The notes beneath the pieces were generated by a model that was not told the DNA's origin, searched no databases, and worked only from the letters and a program-made list of their open reading frames with translations. This document shows, piece by piece, positions 1 to 8,452 of a stretch of 50,367 bases of DNA (position 1 is its first letter; each line of letters starts with the position of its first letter). The DNA is from an uncultured Oscillospiraceae bacterium (GTDB taxonomy: Bacteria > Bacillota > Clostridia > Oscillospirales > Acutalibacteraceae): NCBI GenBank assembly GCA_900540535.1, contig UQGM01000015.1:1-50367 (forward strand). The letters are read 5' to 3'. Both the position numbers and the translations under genes were made by a program.

Positions 1-54
1 ACCTGTGACCCTCTGCTTGTAAGGCAGATGCTCTCCCAGCTGAGCTATGCTCCC
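1..54 (-). tRNA. tRNA-Val (TAC), 3' part cut by window edge
   Basis: On the minus strand the sequence reads GGGAGCATAGCTCAGCTGGG from base 54, which is a standard acceptor arm and D-arm. The anticodon stem-loop follows with CTTACAA, giving anticodon TAC (valine), and then the variable region. The T-arm and 3' acceptor strand lie outside the window. Confidence 0.93.
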
Positions 55-232
55 ACATAACCGCCATTTTTTATCGGCCGCTTCGCTTTGTGTTTTGCTC
101 TGTGTAGCGGCGACGTTGTATACTATACAGCATTCGGGGATAAATGTCAACACCTTTTTTCAATTTTTTTTAACTTTTTTTCGAGACCCCTGAAAAACAA
201 CGTAACCACGTTGTTTTGGCCACCTATCCCCT

Positions 233-282
233 TAAAAAAGAGCGGAGTATTTTCAGATAATCTCTGAGAAAATATCCGCTCT
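233..282 (-). terminator. Intrinsic terminator after tgt
   Basis: On the minus strand a long stem (AGAGCGGATATTTTCTCAG paired with the matching arm) with a short loop is followed by TTTTTTAAG. It lies about 30 nt past the tgt stop codon and ends the queA-tgt unit. Confidence 0.85.
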
Positions 283-309
283 CGCCCTTCTGTTTAGAAA
301 AAATTTATT

Positions 310-1440
310 TTATATTCTCGTATCCAGAAGATCTACATATCTGTTTTTGAACTCTTCAAAAGTACCCTCGTCCAAAGCCGCACGGATTTTTTCCAGAAGC
401 GTATTATAGAAATATAGGTTATGCATTACGCAAAGACGCATTGCCAGCATTTCCTTACTCTTAAACAGATGTCTTATATATGCTCTCGAATGATTTCGGC
501 ATGTGGGACAGTCGCAGTTCTCATCAATAGGTGAAAGATCACGCTCGTATTTTGCATTATTAATATTGATTATGCCGTTCCATGTGAAAAGATGACCGTG
601 TCTGGCGTTTCTGCTGGGCATTACGCAGTCGAAAAGGTCGACTCCCCTGCTTACACCCTCGATGATGTTTCCGGGCGTTCCTACGCCCATCAGATACCTT
701 ATTTTATCGTGAGGCATATATGGCTCAACAGCTGAGATTATGTCATACATGACCTCTTTAGGCTCACCTACTGCAAGACCGCCTATTGCATAACCGTCAA
801 GATCCAGTTCTGCGATTTTCTTCATGTGCTCAATTCTCAGATCTTCAAAGGTACATCCCTGATTTATTCCGAAAAGCATCTGATTCTTATTAAGGGTATC
901 GGGAAGCGAATTAAGGCGCTCCATCTCCGCTTTGCATCGGCAGAGCCAGCGGTAAGTTCTTTCACAGGATTTTTTTGAATACTCATAGGTTGCGGGATTT
1001 TCAACGCACTCGTCGAAAGCCATAGCTATTGTAGAACCTAAGTTAGACTGTATCTGCATACTCTCCTCGGGTCCCATAAAAATACGTCTGCCATCTACAT
1101 GGGAGGCAAAATATACGCCTTCCTCTTTGATCTTACGAAGTCCCGCAAGGGAAAACACCTGGAAGCCGCCGCTGTCAGTAAGAATGGGACCGTGCCATCC
1201 GGTAAAATCATGGAGTCCTCCAAGGTCACGGATAAGCTTATCACCGGGACGCACATGAAGATGATAGGTATTGCAAAGCTGTACCTGACATTTTATATCC
1301 TTTAAATCATAAGCCGAAACGGCGCCCTTAATAGCTCCGCAGGTGGCAACGTTCATGAATGCGGGAGTCTGTACAGTACCATGCACTGTCTGAAACTCGC
1401 CTCTTCTTGCATTGTTTTCTTTTTTAATTACCTTAAACAT
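310..1440 (-). CDS. tgt: Queuine/preQ1 tRNA-guanine transglycosylase
   Basis: Exchanges the wobble guanine of GUN-anticodon tRNAs for preQ1 in queuosine synthesis. The 376 residues match the bacterial family length. The substrate-recognition motif TDSGGFQVFS lies near D89. The nucleophile aspartate is D271 in LFDCVMPSRNARHG. The zinc site is C309, C311, C314 and H340. The start ATG has GGAGAAG just upstream. It lies 10 nt after queA, so the two consecutive enzymes of queuosine tRNA modification are co-transcribed, and a strong terminator follows. The preQ1 synthesis genes (queCDEF) are not in the window, and no preQ1 riboswitch was seen upstream of queA. Identity is certain. Whether the substrate is preQ1 or queuine is inferred from the presence of queA, which implies the preQ1 route. 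Confidence 0.97.
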   Translation of the reverse strand: MFKVIKKENNARRGEFQTVHGTVQTPAFMNVATCGAIKGAVSAYDLKDIKCQVQLCNTYHLHVRPGDKLIRDLGGLHDFTGWHGPILTDSGGFQVFSLAGLRKIKEEGVYFASHVDGRRIFMGPEESMQIQSNLGSTIAMAFDECVENPATYEYSKKSCERTYRWLCRCKAEMERLNSLPDTLNKNQMLFGINQGCTFEDLRIEHMKKIAELDLDGYAIGGLAVGEPKEVMYDIISAVEPYMPHDKIRYLMGVGTPGNIIEGVSRGVDLFDCVMPSRNARHGHLFTWNGIININNAKYERDLSPIDENCDCPTCRNHSRAYIRHLFKSKEMLAMRLCVMHNLYFYNTLLEKIRAALDEGTFEEFKNRYVDLLDTRI

Positions 1441-1450
1441 TTACTTCTCC

Positions 1451-2476
1451 TTATATTATAAGCATTGCGTCGCCAAAGCTGAAAAATCTGTATTTCTCCT
1501 CAACGGCTGTCTTATAGGCGTTCATTGTATTTTCATAACCGCAAAATGCGGAAACAAGCATTATAAGTGTACTTTCAGGCAAATGGAAGTTTGTAAGAAG
1601 CGCATCTATGCACTTAAACTCATATCCGGGATAGATGAATATATCTGTCCAGCCCTCTGCTTCCTCAATTTTTCCGTTAAATGTTGCGACAGATTCCAGA
1701 GTACGGCAGCTTGTAGTTCCCACTGCTATAACTCTGCCTCCGTTTTTCTTTGTTTCATTTATAGCATTTGCAGTTTCAGCAGGAAGCCAGTAGTGCTCTG
1801 AATGCATTATATGATTTTCAATATTCTCTTCCTTTACGGGTCTGAAAGTTCCGAGTCCCACATGAAGAGTGACAAACTCTACCTTTACTCCCTTTTGACG
1901 GAGTTTATCGAGAATTTCATCAGTAAAATGAAGTCCTGCCGTTGGAGCAGCAGCAGAGCCAAGCTCCTTTGAATATACTGTCTGATAACGCTCTTTGTTT
2001 TTAAGCTCCTCTGTTATGTAATGAGGCAGAGGCATCTGACCGATTTCATCAAGTACATTATAGAAATTACCCTCATAGGTAAACTTTGCAATTCTGTTTC
2101 CGCCCTCAAGGACATCCAGAACCTCGGCTTTGAGTATTCCGTCACCGAAAACAAATTTTGAACCGGGCTTTGCTCTCTTTCCGGGGCCGGTTATCACTTC
2201 CCAGCAGTCATCGCCTTTGGGACTCAGAAGCAGAAATTCAACATGGGCTCCGGTTCCCTCTTTTATTCCGAAAAGTCTTGCGGGAAGTACCCTCGTATTA
2301 TTGAGCACAAGGCAATCGCCCTCTTTAAAATATTCGGTAATATCCCTGAAAATCTTATGCTCTATATCTCCGCTTTTCTTTGAAAGTACCATAAGCCTTG
2401 AGCTGTCTCTCGGCTCAGCAGGATGCTGTGCAATCAGCTCCTGGGGCAAATCATAATAAAAATCGCTTTTTTTCAT
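1451..2476 (-). CDS. queA: S-adenosylmethionine:tRNA ribosyltransferase-isomerase
   Basis: Transfers and isomerises the ribose of SAM onto preQ1 in tRNA, giving epoxyqueuosine; cytoplasmic. The 341 residues agree with the family. The N-terminus runs through DLPQELIAQHPAEPRDSSRL, a QueA signature, and AAPTAGLHFT near residue 180 is another conserved block. The start ATG has AGGAG about 8 nt upstream. It is the first gene of a two-gene unit with tgt, 10 nt apart. Here queA is used as first gene without the ruvAB neighbours seen in some Firmicutes. No truncation or frame damage. Confidence 0.97.
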   Translation of the reverse strand: MKKSDFYYDLPQELIAQHPAEPRDSSRLMVLSKKSGDIEHKIFRDITEYFKEGDCLVLNNTRVLPARLFGIKEGTGAHVEFLLLSPKGDDCWEVITGPGKRAKPGSKFVFGDGILKAEVLDVLEGGNRIAKFTYEGNFYNVLDEIGQMPLPHYITEELKNKERYQTVYSKELGSAAAPTAGLHFTDEILDKLRQKGVKVEFVTLHVGLGTFRPVKEENIENHIMHSEHYWLPAETANAINETKKNGGRVIAVGTTSCRTLESVATFNGKIEEAEGWTDIFIYPGYEFKCIDALLTNFHLPESTLIMLVSAFCGYENTMNAYKTAVEEKYRFFSFGDAMLII

Positions 2477-2491
2477 CGCTTTCTCCTGCCT

Positions 2492-2520
2492 TTTTAACGT
2501 AATTTTTGATAAAATTTCAA
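2492..2520 (-). promoter_or_regulatory. Possible promoter of queA-tgt
   Basis: On the minus strand TTGAAA and TTAAAA are separated by 17 nt, 16 nt before the queA start. The -35 box is good and the -10 box mediocre. The distance to the start codon leaves only a very short leader, so another promoter further upstream is possible. Confidence 0.35.
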
Positions 2521-2591
2521 CACTTTAATTATGTAAAATAGTTCAACAAGCTATTTTTATCAATATATTGTTTTTTTACCTTTAAATAAAG

Positions 2592-2620
2592 TTGACTTAA
2601 CAACTGTGTAATGGTATGAT
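2592..2620 (+). promoter_or_regulatory. Sigma-A promoter of the lysine riboswitch/asd operon
   Basis: TTGACT and TATGAT are separated by exactly 17 nt. Transcription would start near 2627, a dozen bases before the riboswitch P1 helix, as expected for a riboswitch-led operon. Confidence 0.75.
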
Positions 2621-2637
2621 AACCTCAACATATAATT

Positions 2638-2806
2638 AAGGATAGAGGTGCGTTACTCATCAGTAACCTGCTGCAGGCCGCCTGCCGTTACACAGCAGTT
2701 GAAAGGGTTTAACGCCGAAGGTACTTGGCAATGGCATGCCCTGTGGCCTGGGTGTACGGTTAAGAGCCGTGCAACTGTCATCAATGCTTGATGGGGAGCT
2801 ATCTTA
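2638..2806 (+). ncRNA. Lysine riboswitch (L-box) aptamer
   Basis: The conserved core is visible in order: GATAGAGGTGCG at the 5' side, AGTAA, GAAAGGG, CGCCGAAGG, GGCCTGGGTGTACGG, the GTCATCAATGCTTGATGGGG hairpin, and GGAGCTATC closing P1 with GATAG. Position upstream of asd-dapA-dapB fits the established role: lysine binding lowers expression of lysine synthesis genes. The expression platform follows, with a TTTGCAC/GTGCAAA hairpin at 2811-2831 and an intrinsic terminator at 2858-2880. The aptamer strand CATCAATGC (2779-2787) is perfectly complementary to GCATTGATG (2849-2857), so the two regions could pair. Confidence 0.93.
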
Positions 2807-2857
2807 CACTTTGCACAAACTACGTGCAAACGCTTTCTCTATTATATTGCATTGATG

Positions 2858-2880
2858 ACCGGTTTACAACCGGTTTTTTT
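2858..2880 (+). terminator. Riboswitch-controlled terminator before asd
   Basis: ACCGGTT-TAC-AACCGGT forms a 7-bp hairpin followed by seven T. It lies between the lysine aptamer and the asd Shine-Dalgarno site, so it is the OFF-state terminator of the riboswitch. Confidence 0.85.
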
Positions 2881-2928
2881 CATACACTCTAACTTTTGTC
2901 CTATTTTAAAAAAATCGGAGGTAAAATT

Positions 2929-4008
2929 ATGAAAAAGTATAAGGTTGGTATCATCGGCGCAACAGGAATGGTTGGTCAGCGTTTTGCTACAATTCTCGAA
3001 AATCATCCCTGGTTTGAGGTTGTTGTTCTTGCAGCAAGCCCCCGTTCAGCAGGTAAAAAATATACTGAGGCTCTCGGAAGCAAATGGGTAATGGATACTC
3101 CCGTTCCCGCTTCAATGGCTGACATGATAGTAAAGGATGCAACTGCTGATGTCGAAGAAATCGCTTCTATGGTTGATTTCGTTTTCTGCGCTGTTGACAT
3201 GAAAAAGGATGAAATCAAAGCTCTTGAGGAAAGATATGCAAAGGCTGAATGCCCCGTTGTTTCAAATAACAGCGCTCACAGAGGCACACCCGATGTTCCC
3301 ATGATCGTTCCTGAGCTCAACGCTGATCATGTTAAGGTCATCCCTGCTCAGCGTGAAAGACTCGGCACAAAGCGTGGATTCATCGCTGTTAAGTCAAACT
3401 GCTCTCTTCAGAGCTATGTACCCGCACTTTTCCCCCTTTCAAAGTTCGGTGTTAAGGATGTTCTCGTCTGCACATATCAGGCTATTTCCGGCGCAGGTAA
3501 AACTTTCGATACATGGCCTGAGATGGTTGACAATGTCATCCCCTTCATCGGCGGCGAAGAGGAAAAGAGCGAGCAGGAGCCCCTTAAGATCTGGGGTAAG
3601 GTTGAAGACGGTAAGATTGTAAACGCTACATCTCCCCGCTTCACTGCTCAGTGCCTTCGTGTTCCCGTTTCAAACGGTCATATGGGCGCAGTATTTGTAA
3701 GATTTGAAAACAAACCCTCTAAAGAAGAAATCCTTGAGACTTGGAAAGACTTCAAGGGCCGTGCTCAGGAGCTTGAGCTTCCCAGCGCTCCCAAGCAGTT
3801 CCTTAACTATTTCGTAGAAGACAACATGCCCCAGACAAAGCTTCAGCGTAATCTTGAAGGCGGCATGGCTATTTCCATCGGCAGACTTCGTGAGGATACT
3901 CAGTATGACTACAAGTTTGTCTGCCTTTCACACAACACACTCAGAGGCGCTGCAGGCGGTGCCGTACTTATGGCTGAGCTTCTTTGCGCCGAAGGTTACA
4001 TGGACTGA
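2929..4008 (+). CDS. asd: Aspartate-semialdehyde dehydrogenase
   Basis: Reduces aspartyl phosphate to aspartate beta-semialdehyde (ASA) with NADPH. ASA is the branch point to lysine/diaminopimelate, threonine and methionine, and also a substrate of the carboxyspermidine dehydrogenase encoded at 9.6-10.8 kb. The 359-residue protein has the nucleotide-binding GATGMVGQRF at residues 10-19, catalytic C158 in KSNCSLQ and the later histidine in NGHMGAV. Length and motifs fit the longer (archaeal/fungal-like) ASADH branch. The ATG at 2929 was chosen because CGGAGG lies 7 nt upstream; a TTG at 2896 in the same frame has no ribosome site and lies just after the terminator. First gene of asd-dapA-dapB under the lysine riboswitch. 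Confidence 0.96.
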   Translation: MKKYKVGIIGATGMVGQRFATILENHPWFEVVVLAASPRSAGKKYTEALGSKWVMDTPVPASMADMIVKDATADVEEIASMVDFVFCAVDMKKDEIKALEERYAKAECPVVSNNSAHRGTPDVPMIVPELNADHVKVIPAQRERLGTKRGFIAVKSNCSLQSYVPALFPLSKFGVKDVLVCTYQAISGAGKTFDTWPEMVDNVIPFIGGEEEKSEQEPLKIWGKVEDGKIVNATSPRFTAQCLRVPVSNGHMGAVFVRFENKPSKEEILETWKDFKGRAQELELPSAPKQFLNYFVEDNMPQTKLQRNLEGGMAISIGRLREDTQYDYKFVCLSHNTLRGAAGGAVLMAELLCAEGYMD

Positions 4009-4026
4009 TTTCGGAGGTTTTGCCAA

Positions 4027-4917
4027 ATGAAGAAGACTATTTTTACAGGAGCAGGCGTAGCTATTGTTACCCCCTTTAACAAGGACGGTTCAATTAACTT
4101 CGACCTTCTCGGAGAAATAATTGAATATCAGATTGCTAACGGAACAGATGCAGTAATCATCTGCGGAACAACAGGTGAAAGCCCCACACTTACACATGAG
4201 GAGCACACTGCCGCAATAGATTATGCTGTTAAAAAGGTAAACGGACGTATTCCCGTTATAGCAGGAACAGGAAGCAACGACACTGATTATGCCGTAAAGC
4301 TTTCACAGGAAGCCGAAAAATCAGGTGCAGATGCTCTTCTGCTTGTAACTCCTTATTACAATAAAACTTCTCAGCAGGGTCTTATCAGACACTACTATTA
4401 CATTGCCGACAGAGTAAATCTTCCCATGATTCTCTATAATGTTCCCAGCCGTACAGGCGTAAACATTAAGCCCGAAACATATCTGGAGCTTTCAAAGCAT
4501 CCGAACATTGTTGCAGCTAAAGAGGCTAACGGAGATATCTCTGCTCTTGCAAAGACAATCGCTCTTTGCGGAGATAACCTCGACATTTACTCAGGCAACG
4601 ACGACCAGATCACTGCTTTCCTTTCACTTGGTGCAAAGGGCGTTATTTCCGTCCTTTCAAACGTTGCTCCTAAAGTTGCTCACGATATTGTTGCATCATT
4701 CCATGAGGGCGACGCTGAAAAGAGCAGAAAGCTTCAGCTCGAATATCTCCGTCTTTGCAACGATCTCTTTATTGACGTTAACCCCATTCCCGTTAAGGAA
4801 GCTATGGTCATGATGGGCTGGGATGTCGGCGAGTGCCGTATGCCCCTTGCTCCTCTCAGCGACAGTGCACGCAATACTCTTAAAGAGACTCTTAAGCATT
4901 ACGGCCTTGTAAAATAA
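4027..4917 (+). CDS. dapA: 4-hydroxy-tetrahydrodipicolinate synthase
   Basis: Condenses ASA with pyruvate in the first committed step to diaminopimelate and lysine. The 296 residues form one TIM barrel of the usual length. Visible catalytic residues are T48-T49 in GTTGES, Y137 in ILYNVPSRTG and the Schiff-base lysine K165 in VAAKEANGD. It starts 18 nt after asd with TCGGAGG upstream, and 20 nt separate it from dapB, so the three genes form one riboswitch-controlled operon. No anomalies. Confidence 0.97.
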   Translation: MKKTIFTGAGVAIVTPFNKDGSINFDLLGEIIEYQIANGTDAVIICGTTGESPTLTHEEHTAAIDYAVKKVNGRIPVIAGTGSNDTDYAVKLSQEAEKSGADALLLVTPYYNKTSQQGLIRHYYYIADRVNLPMILYNVPSRTGVNIKPETYLELSKHPNIVAAKEANGDISALAKTIALCGDNLDIYSGNDDQITAFLSLGAKGVISVLSNVAPKVAHDIVASFHEGDAEKSRKLQLEYLRLCNDLFIDVNPIPVKEAMVMMGWDVGECRMPLAPLSDSARNTLKETLKHYGLVK

Positions 4918-4937
4918 GTTTTAAGAGGATGTATAAA

Positions 4938-5696
4938 ATGGTCAGGATTATTTTATGCGGATGCAACGGTCAGATGGGTAAAGCCATCACAAACAGCGTT
5001 GCCGAAAGAAGCGACTGCGAAATCGTTGCAGGAATAGATATCAATACAGAACGCTATTCCGACTATCCGGTTTTTAAAAACATAAACGAATGTGATGTAG
5101 CTGCGGATTTGGTAATTGATTTTTCTCATCCCTCTCTCCTCACCTCACTTCTCACTTACTGTAAAAGTAAAAAATATCCCGTTGTTATTGCAACTACGGG
5201 ACTCAGCGAAGAGCAGAAAGAGGAAATCGCAGAGGCTTCAAAGGAAATCCCTGTTTTCTTCTCCGCTAATATGTCAATCGGCGTAAGCCTTATTTCCGAG
5301 CTTGCAAAGAAAGCTGCCAAAGTTCTGAGCGGAAACTTCGATATCGAGATTGTTGAAATGCACCACAACAAGAAGATTGACGCTCCCAGCGGTACAGCTC
5401 TTATGCTTGCCGATTCCATTTCTCAGGTTCTTGATAAAAAGCCTGTATATGAGTACAACCGTCACGCAAAGCGTGAAAGACGCAGCAAAAACGAGATTGG
5501 TATTCACGCTGTAAGAGGCGGAACAATCGTTGGTGAACACGAGGTTATTTTCGCTGGTCACGACGAGATTATAAAAATAAGCCACAGCGCAAGGTCAAAA
5601 GAAATTTTTGCCGTCGGAGCAGTCAATGCCGGTATTTTCATTGCAGACAAAGAACCCGGTCTTTACGCAATGGCAGATTTTGTATCTGCTCAGTAA
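4938..5696 (+). CDS. dapB: 4-hydroxy-tetrahydrodipicolinate reductase
   Basis: Reduces hydroxy-tetrahydrodipicolinate with NAD(P)H, following DapA. About 252 residues, typical. The nucleotide-binding motif CGCNGQMG lies at residues 7-14, the DFSHP and ATTG blocks follow, and the active-site motif is EMHHNKKIDAPSGTA with H142, H143 and K146. Start choice: an ATG at 4929 immediately abuts the AAGAGG ribosome site, with zero spacing. The ATG at 4938 sits 9 nt from that site and begins directly at the conserved MVRIILCG, so 4938 is preferred. It is the last gene of the lysine unit and is followed by a clear terminator. Confidence 0.95.
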   Translation: MVRIILCGCNGQMGKAITNSVAERSDCEIVAGIDINTERYSDYPVFKNINECDVAADLVIDFSHPSLLTSLLTYCKSKKYPVVIATTGLSEEQKEEIAEASKEIPVFFSANMSIGVSLISELAKKAAKVLSGNFDIEIVEMHHNKKIDAPSGTALMLADSISQVLDKKPVYEYNRHAKRERRSKNEIGIHAVRGGTIVGEHEVIFAGHDEIIKISHSARSKEIFAVGAVNAGIFIADKEPGLYAMADFVSAQ

Positions 5697-5716
5697 AAAA
5701 CATCATAAATTGTTTA

Positions 5717-5746
5717 AGCCGCACCTTAATCGGTGCGGCTTTTTTA
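5717..5746 (+). terminator. Terminator after dapB
   Basis: AGCCGCACC-TTAATC-GGTGCGGCT is a perfect 9-bp stem followed by TTTTTATTT on the plus strand, 20 nt after the dapB stop codon. Confidence 0.93.
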
Positions 5747-5760
5747 TTTAACAAATACAA

Positions 5761-8316
5761 TTAAAATCTTACATACTGTGCGCTGACGTATCCCTTTATT
5801 CCACTGCTGAGCTCTACATTATACCATCCGTTTGTGCTTGAGCCTATCACTTTAAAAGACTGTCCCTTACTTAAAGTTGTGCGGATTGTAGATGAAGTTG
5901 AGGGTGCTGATCTTACCCTTACGCCGCTGCCTGTTGAATAACCGGTTCTCACCTGAGTTACAGTAGGTGCAGTAAAGGAAACATACTGGTCGCTGACATA
6001 TCCTTTTGTGCCGTTACTGAGCTCTACATTGTACCATCCGTTTGTACTTGAACCTATAACTTTAAAGGATTGACCTTTGCTTAATGTTGTACGGATTACA
6101 GATGAAGTAGAAGGAGCTGATCTTACCCTTACATTGCTTCCGGTAGAATAACCCGTTCTTATTTGAGTTACAGTAGGAGCTGTAAAAGAAACGTATTGAG
6201 CGCTGATATATCCCTTTGTGCCGTTACTGAGTTCAACATTATACCAGCCGTTTTTGCTCTCTCCGATAACCTTAAAAGACTGACCTTTATTTACCGTTGA
6301 AAGGATTGTAGAAGAGGTTGAAGCCGCTGAACGTATGCGGACATTATCTCCGGTGGAATATCCTGTTCTTGTCTGAGGTGTAGTTACAGGCGGCGTAAAG
6401 GAAACGTACTGAGCGCTGATATATCCCTTTGTGCCGTTACTGAGTTCAACATTATACCAGCCGTTTTTGCTCTCTCCGATAACCTTAAAAGACTGACCTT
6501 TATTTACCGTTGAAAGGATTGTAGAAGAGGTTGAAGCCGCTGAACGTATGCGGACATTATCTCCGGTGGAATATCCTGTTCTTGTCTGAGGTGTAGTTAC
6601 AGGCGGTGTAAAGGAAACGTACTGAGCGCTGATATATCCCTTTGTGCCGTTGCTGAGCTCTACATTATACCAGCCGTTTGTGTTTTCTCCGATAACTTTA
6701 AATGACTGACCTTTATTTACCGTTGTGAGGATTGTAGCAGAAGTGGAAGCTGCTGAACGTATACGGACACTGTCGCCTGTAGAGTAGCCTGTGCGAACCT
6801 GCGGAGTCGGTTCCGGCTCAGGCACACTTCCCGAATCGAGCTTTATATACTGACTGCTTACAAAGCCTGTTTCTCCATTTGAAAGACGTATTTTATACCA
6901 GCCGTTAAGAGAAGAAACAACTGTTACTTTATCGCCGCTGCTGTAATATGCAATGATTTCTCCGCCTGTATTTGGAGAAGTTCTTATTCGCAGGGAATCC
7001 GCTGTTACAGTACCGGTTTTAGCAGCCGCATCGTTTTCCCTGAGCCACGGAGAAAGATTTTGAAGTATTGAATCCGTCGCCTGATTAAGAGCCCATGAAC
7101 CAACGCCTTTTAAATTGTATTCGTGAACGAGATTTATTTTGTTTGATATGGATCGCTGATTTTCAAACCAAATTGTATAATTTCCCGGGGAAAGCTTTTT
7201 GCCTCCTACGGTATACTCTTTATCCCCTGCTTTTACGGTAAACTCGGCTTTAGGTGAACGTGCTTTTTCGTCATAGGTAATTTTTCCATTGTAATCGGTA
7301 AGCATATTGCTTATAACGCTAAGGCCTATACCATAGCCGTTAAAATCTCCGTTTTCGCTCCAGATTCTTCCGTAAAAGGGAACTCCAACTACTATTTTTT
7401 CAGCAGGAGCATATTTAAGAGCATATTCAATGGATTTCTTTACAAAATCATAGCTTGCAACAGGTCCCGCTGCGCTTCCCTGCCAGCTTTCATCATATGC
7501 CATTATCATAAGATAATCAGCGTGCTTTGCAAGGGCTTCGTAATCATATGAACCGTGCCAGCCTGTTGTCCAGCCGTTGGGATTTGCCGCAACTGCTACG
7601 GATACTTCCTTTTCAGCAGGAATAAGCCGGCGAAGCTCCGCAACAAGCCGTGTATATTTATCTCTCTCGGTCTGGGTTACGTTTTCAATATCCACGTTTA
7701 CGCCATCGAGATTATATTTCTTTACATTTTCCGCAATCTCAGCCGCAAGAGCTTCCGGATTTGCCAGAGCAAGTTTACCGCCGTTTCTGTCCCAGTGGTT
7801 ACTGAGCATCGGAACAACCTTTATACCCATTGCGTGCATCTCGTTTACAAGCTCAGTACTTACTGTATTTACAACTAATTTACCCTGCGAGTTTATATCA
7901 AAATAAGATGGAGATACTGTATCAAAAGTACCAGCCTGCTTTACCTTTGATATTTGCTGAGATACACTGCCGCCGTAAAGATAGGTCATGCTGAACTTTT
8001 CAGAAAGCTGCGACGTACTGGAAATAACAAGAGGACTTTCGATTGAATACCCAGATTGTGGAGATATGCCTTCCTGAGAATCTGCAAAAACGCTAAAAGG
8101 CATTGATGCTATCAAAACTCCCGAGAAGAAAATAACCACGGTTTTAATTTTAAGATTTCTGTATTTCCCTGAAAGCACCTTTAAAATTCCGCTGTATCCA
8201 TCAGAACTTTTTTCGCCGTGAAGAAATTCTTTGCCGAATTCTTCCGTATCACGGCTGATTGAAATTATAAGATTGTATGTGTCGTCACTGTTTTTAATTA
8301 TTTTGTAAGTGTACAT
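5761..8316 (-). CDS. Membrane-anchored GH18 (SleL/YaaH-like) hydrolase with six SH3 repeats
   Basis: Probable cell-wall or spore-cortex glycoside hydrolase, 851 residues. Residues 1-56 are hydrophilic, and a hydrophobic segment at 58-78 acts as signal-anchor. Residues about 105-430 form a GH18 barrel; DGVNVDIE carries the family catalytic glutamate at E211. LMIMAYDESW and the late IWFENQ/GVGSWAL blocks are also GH18-typical. Six bacterial SH3 domains fill residues 433-851, each with an RTG-S-RIRS and GWYNVEL-GYIS pattern; they would bind peptidoglycan. The established relatives are N-acetylglucosaminidases of spore germination; LysM domains, usual in YaaH, are replaced here by SH3 repeats. 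The cytosolic-looking N-terminal 56 residues before the membrane segment are odd for a secreted enzyme. Monocistronic, between convergent dapB and the polyamine operon. Confidence 0.9.
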   Translation of the reverse strand: MYTYKIIKNSDDTYNLIISISRDTEEFGKEFLHGEKSSDGYSGILKVLSGKYRNLKIKTVVIFFSGVLIASMPFSVFADSQEGISPQSGYSIESPLVISSTSQLSEKFSMTYLYGGSVSQQISKVKQAGTFDTVSPSYFDINSQGKLVVNTVSTELVNEMHAMGIKVVPMLSNHWDRNGGKLALANPEALAAEIAENVKKYNLDGVNVDIENVTQTERDKYTRLVAELRRLIPAEKEVSVAVAANPNGWTTGWHGSYDYEALAKHADYLMIMAYDESWQGSAAGPVASYDFVKKSIEYALKYAPAEKIVVGVPFYGRIWSENGDFNGYGIGLSVISNMLTDYNGKITYDEKARSPKAEFTVKAGDKEYTVGGKKLSPGNYTIWFENQRSISNKINLVHEYNLKGVGSWALNQATDSILQNLSPWLRENDAAAKTGTVTADSLRIRTSPNTGGEIIAYYSSGDKVTVVSSLNGWYKIRLSNGETGFVSSQYIKLDSGSVPEPEPTPQVRTGYSTGDSVRIRSAASTSATILTTVNKGQSFKVIGENTNGWYNVELSNGTKGYISAQYVSFTPPVTTPQTRTGYSTGDNVRIRSAASTSSTILSTVNKGQSFKVIGESKNGWYNVELSNGTKGYISAQYVSFTPPVTTPQTRTGYSTGDNVRIRSAASTSSTILSTVNKGQSFKVIGESKNGWYNVELSNGTKGYISAQYVSFTAPTVTQIRTGYSTGSNVRVRSAPSTSSVIRTTLSKGQSFKVIGSSTNGWYNVELSNGTKGYVSDQYVSFTAPTVTQVRTGYSTGSGVRVRSAPSTSSTIRTTLSKGQSFKVIGSSTNGWYNVELSSGIKGYVSAQYVRF
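6199..6607 (-). repeat. Nearly identical tandem copies encoding SH3 repeats 3 and 4
   Basis: The SH3 unit including its linker is 213 bp. Bases about 6199-6394 and 6412-6607 appear identical by eye. The flanking units (5761-6198 and 6608-6830) are clearly related but diverged. This points to a recent unit duplication or gene conversion. Confidence 0.85.
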
Positions 8317-8395
8317 TTTTTCACCGCCTTATTTTTTAGTTTTACCTGCGGAGAAAAAAATAGACTTTAAAAGTAAATTTAAATTAAGGAAAAAT

Positions 8396-8431
8396 CTGCA
8401 AAAAAACAGATATGCCCGAAAGCATATCTGT
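8396..8431 (-). terminator. Terminator of the polyamine operon
   Basis: On the minus strand ACAGATATGC, a short loop and GCATATCTGT are followed by TTTTTTGCAG. It lies 20 nt past the stop codon of the last polyamine gene. Confidence 0.9.
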
Positions 8432-8452
8432 TAAAATTTAGTTTTATAAAAT

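Noticed and set aside
195..217. AAAACAACGT-AACC-ACGTTGTTTT inverted repeat as a second terminator
   Set aside because: It lies downstream of the strong tgt terminator and has only a short T-run on either strand; it may be a tRNA-operon signal, but evidence is too weak to list.
1099..1801. Plus-strand open frames opposite tgt and queA
   Set aside because: They are shadows of the minus-strand genes with no ribosome sites or family features.
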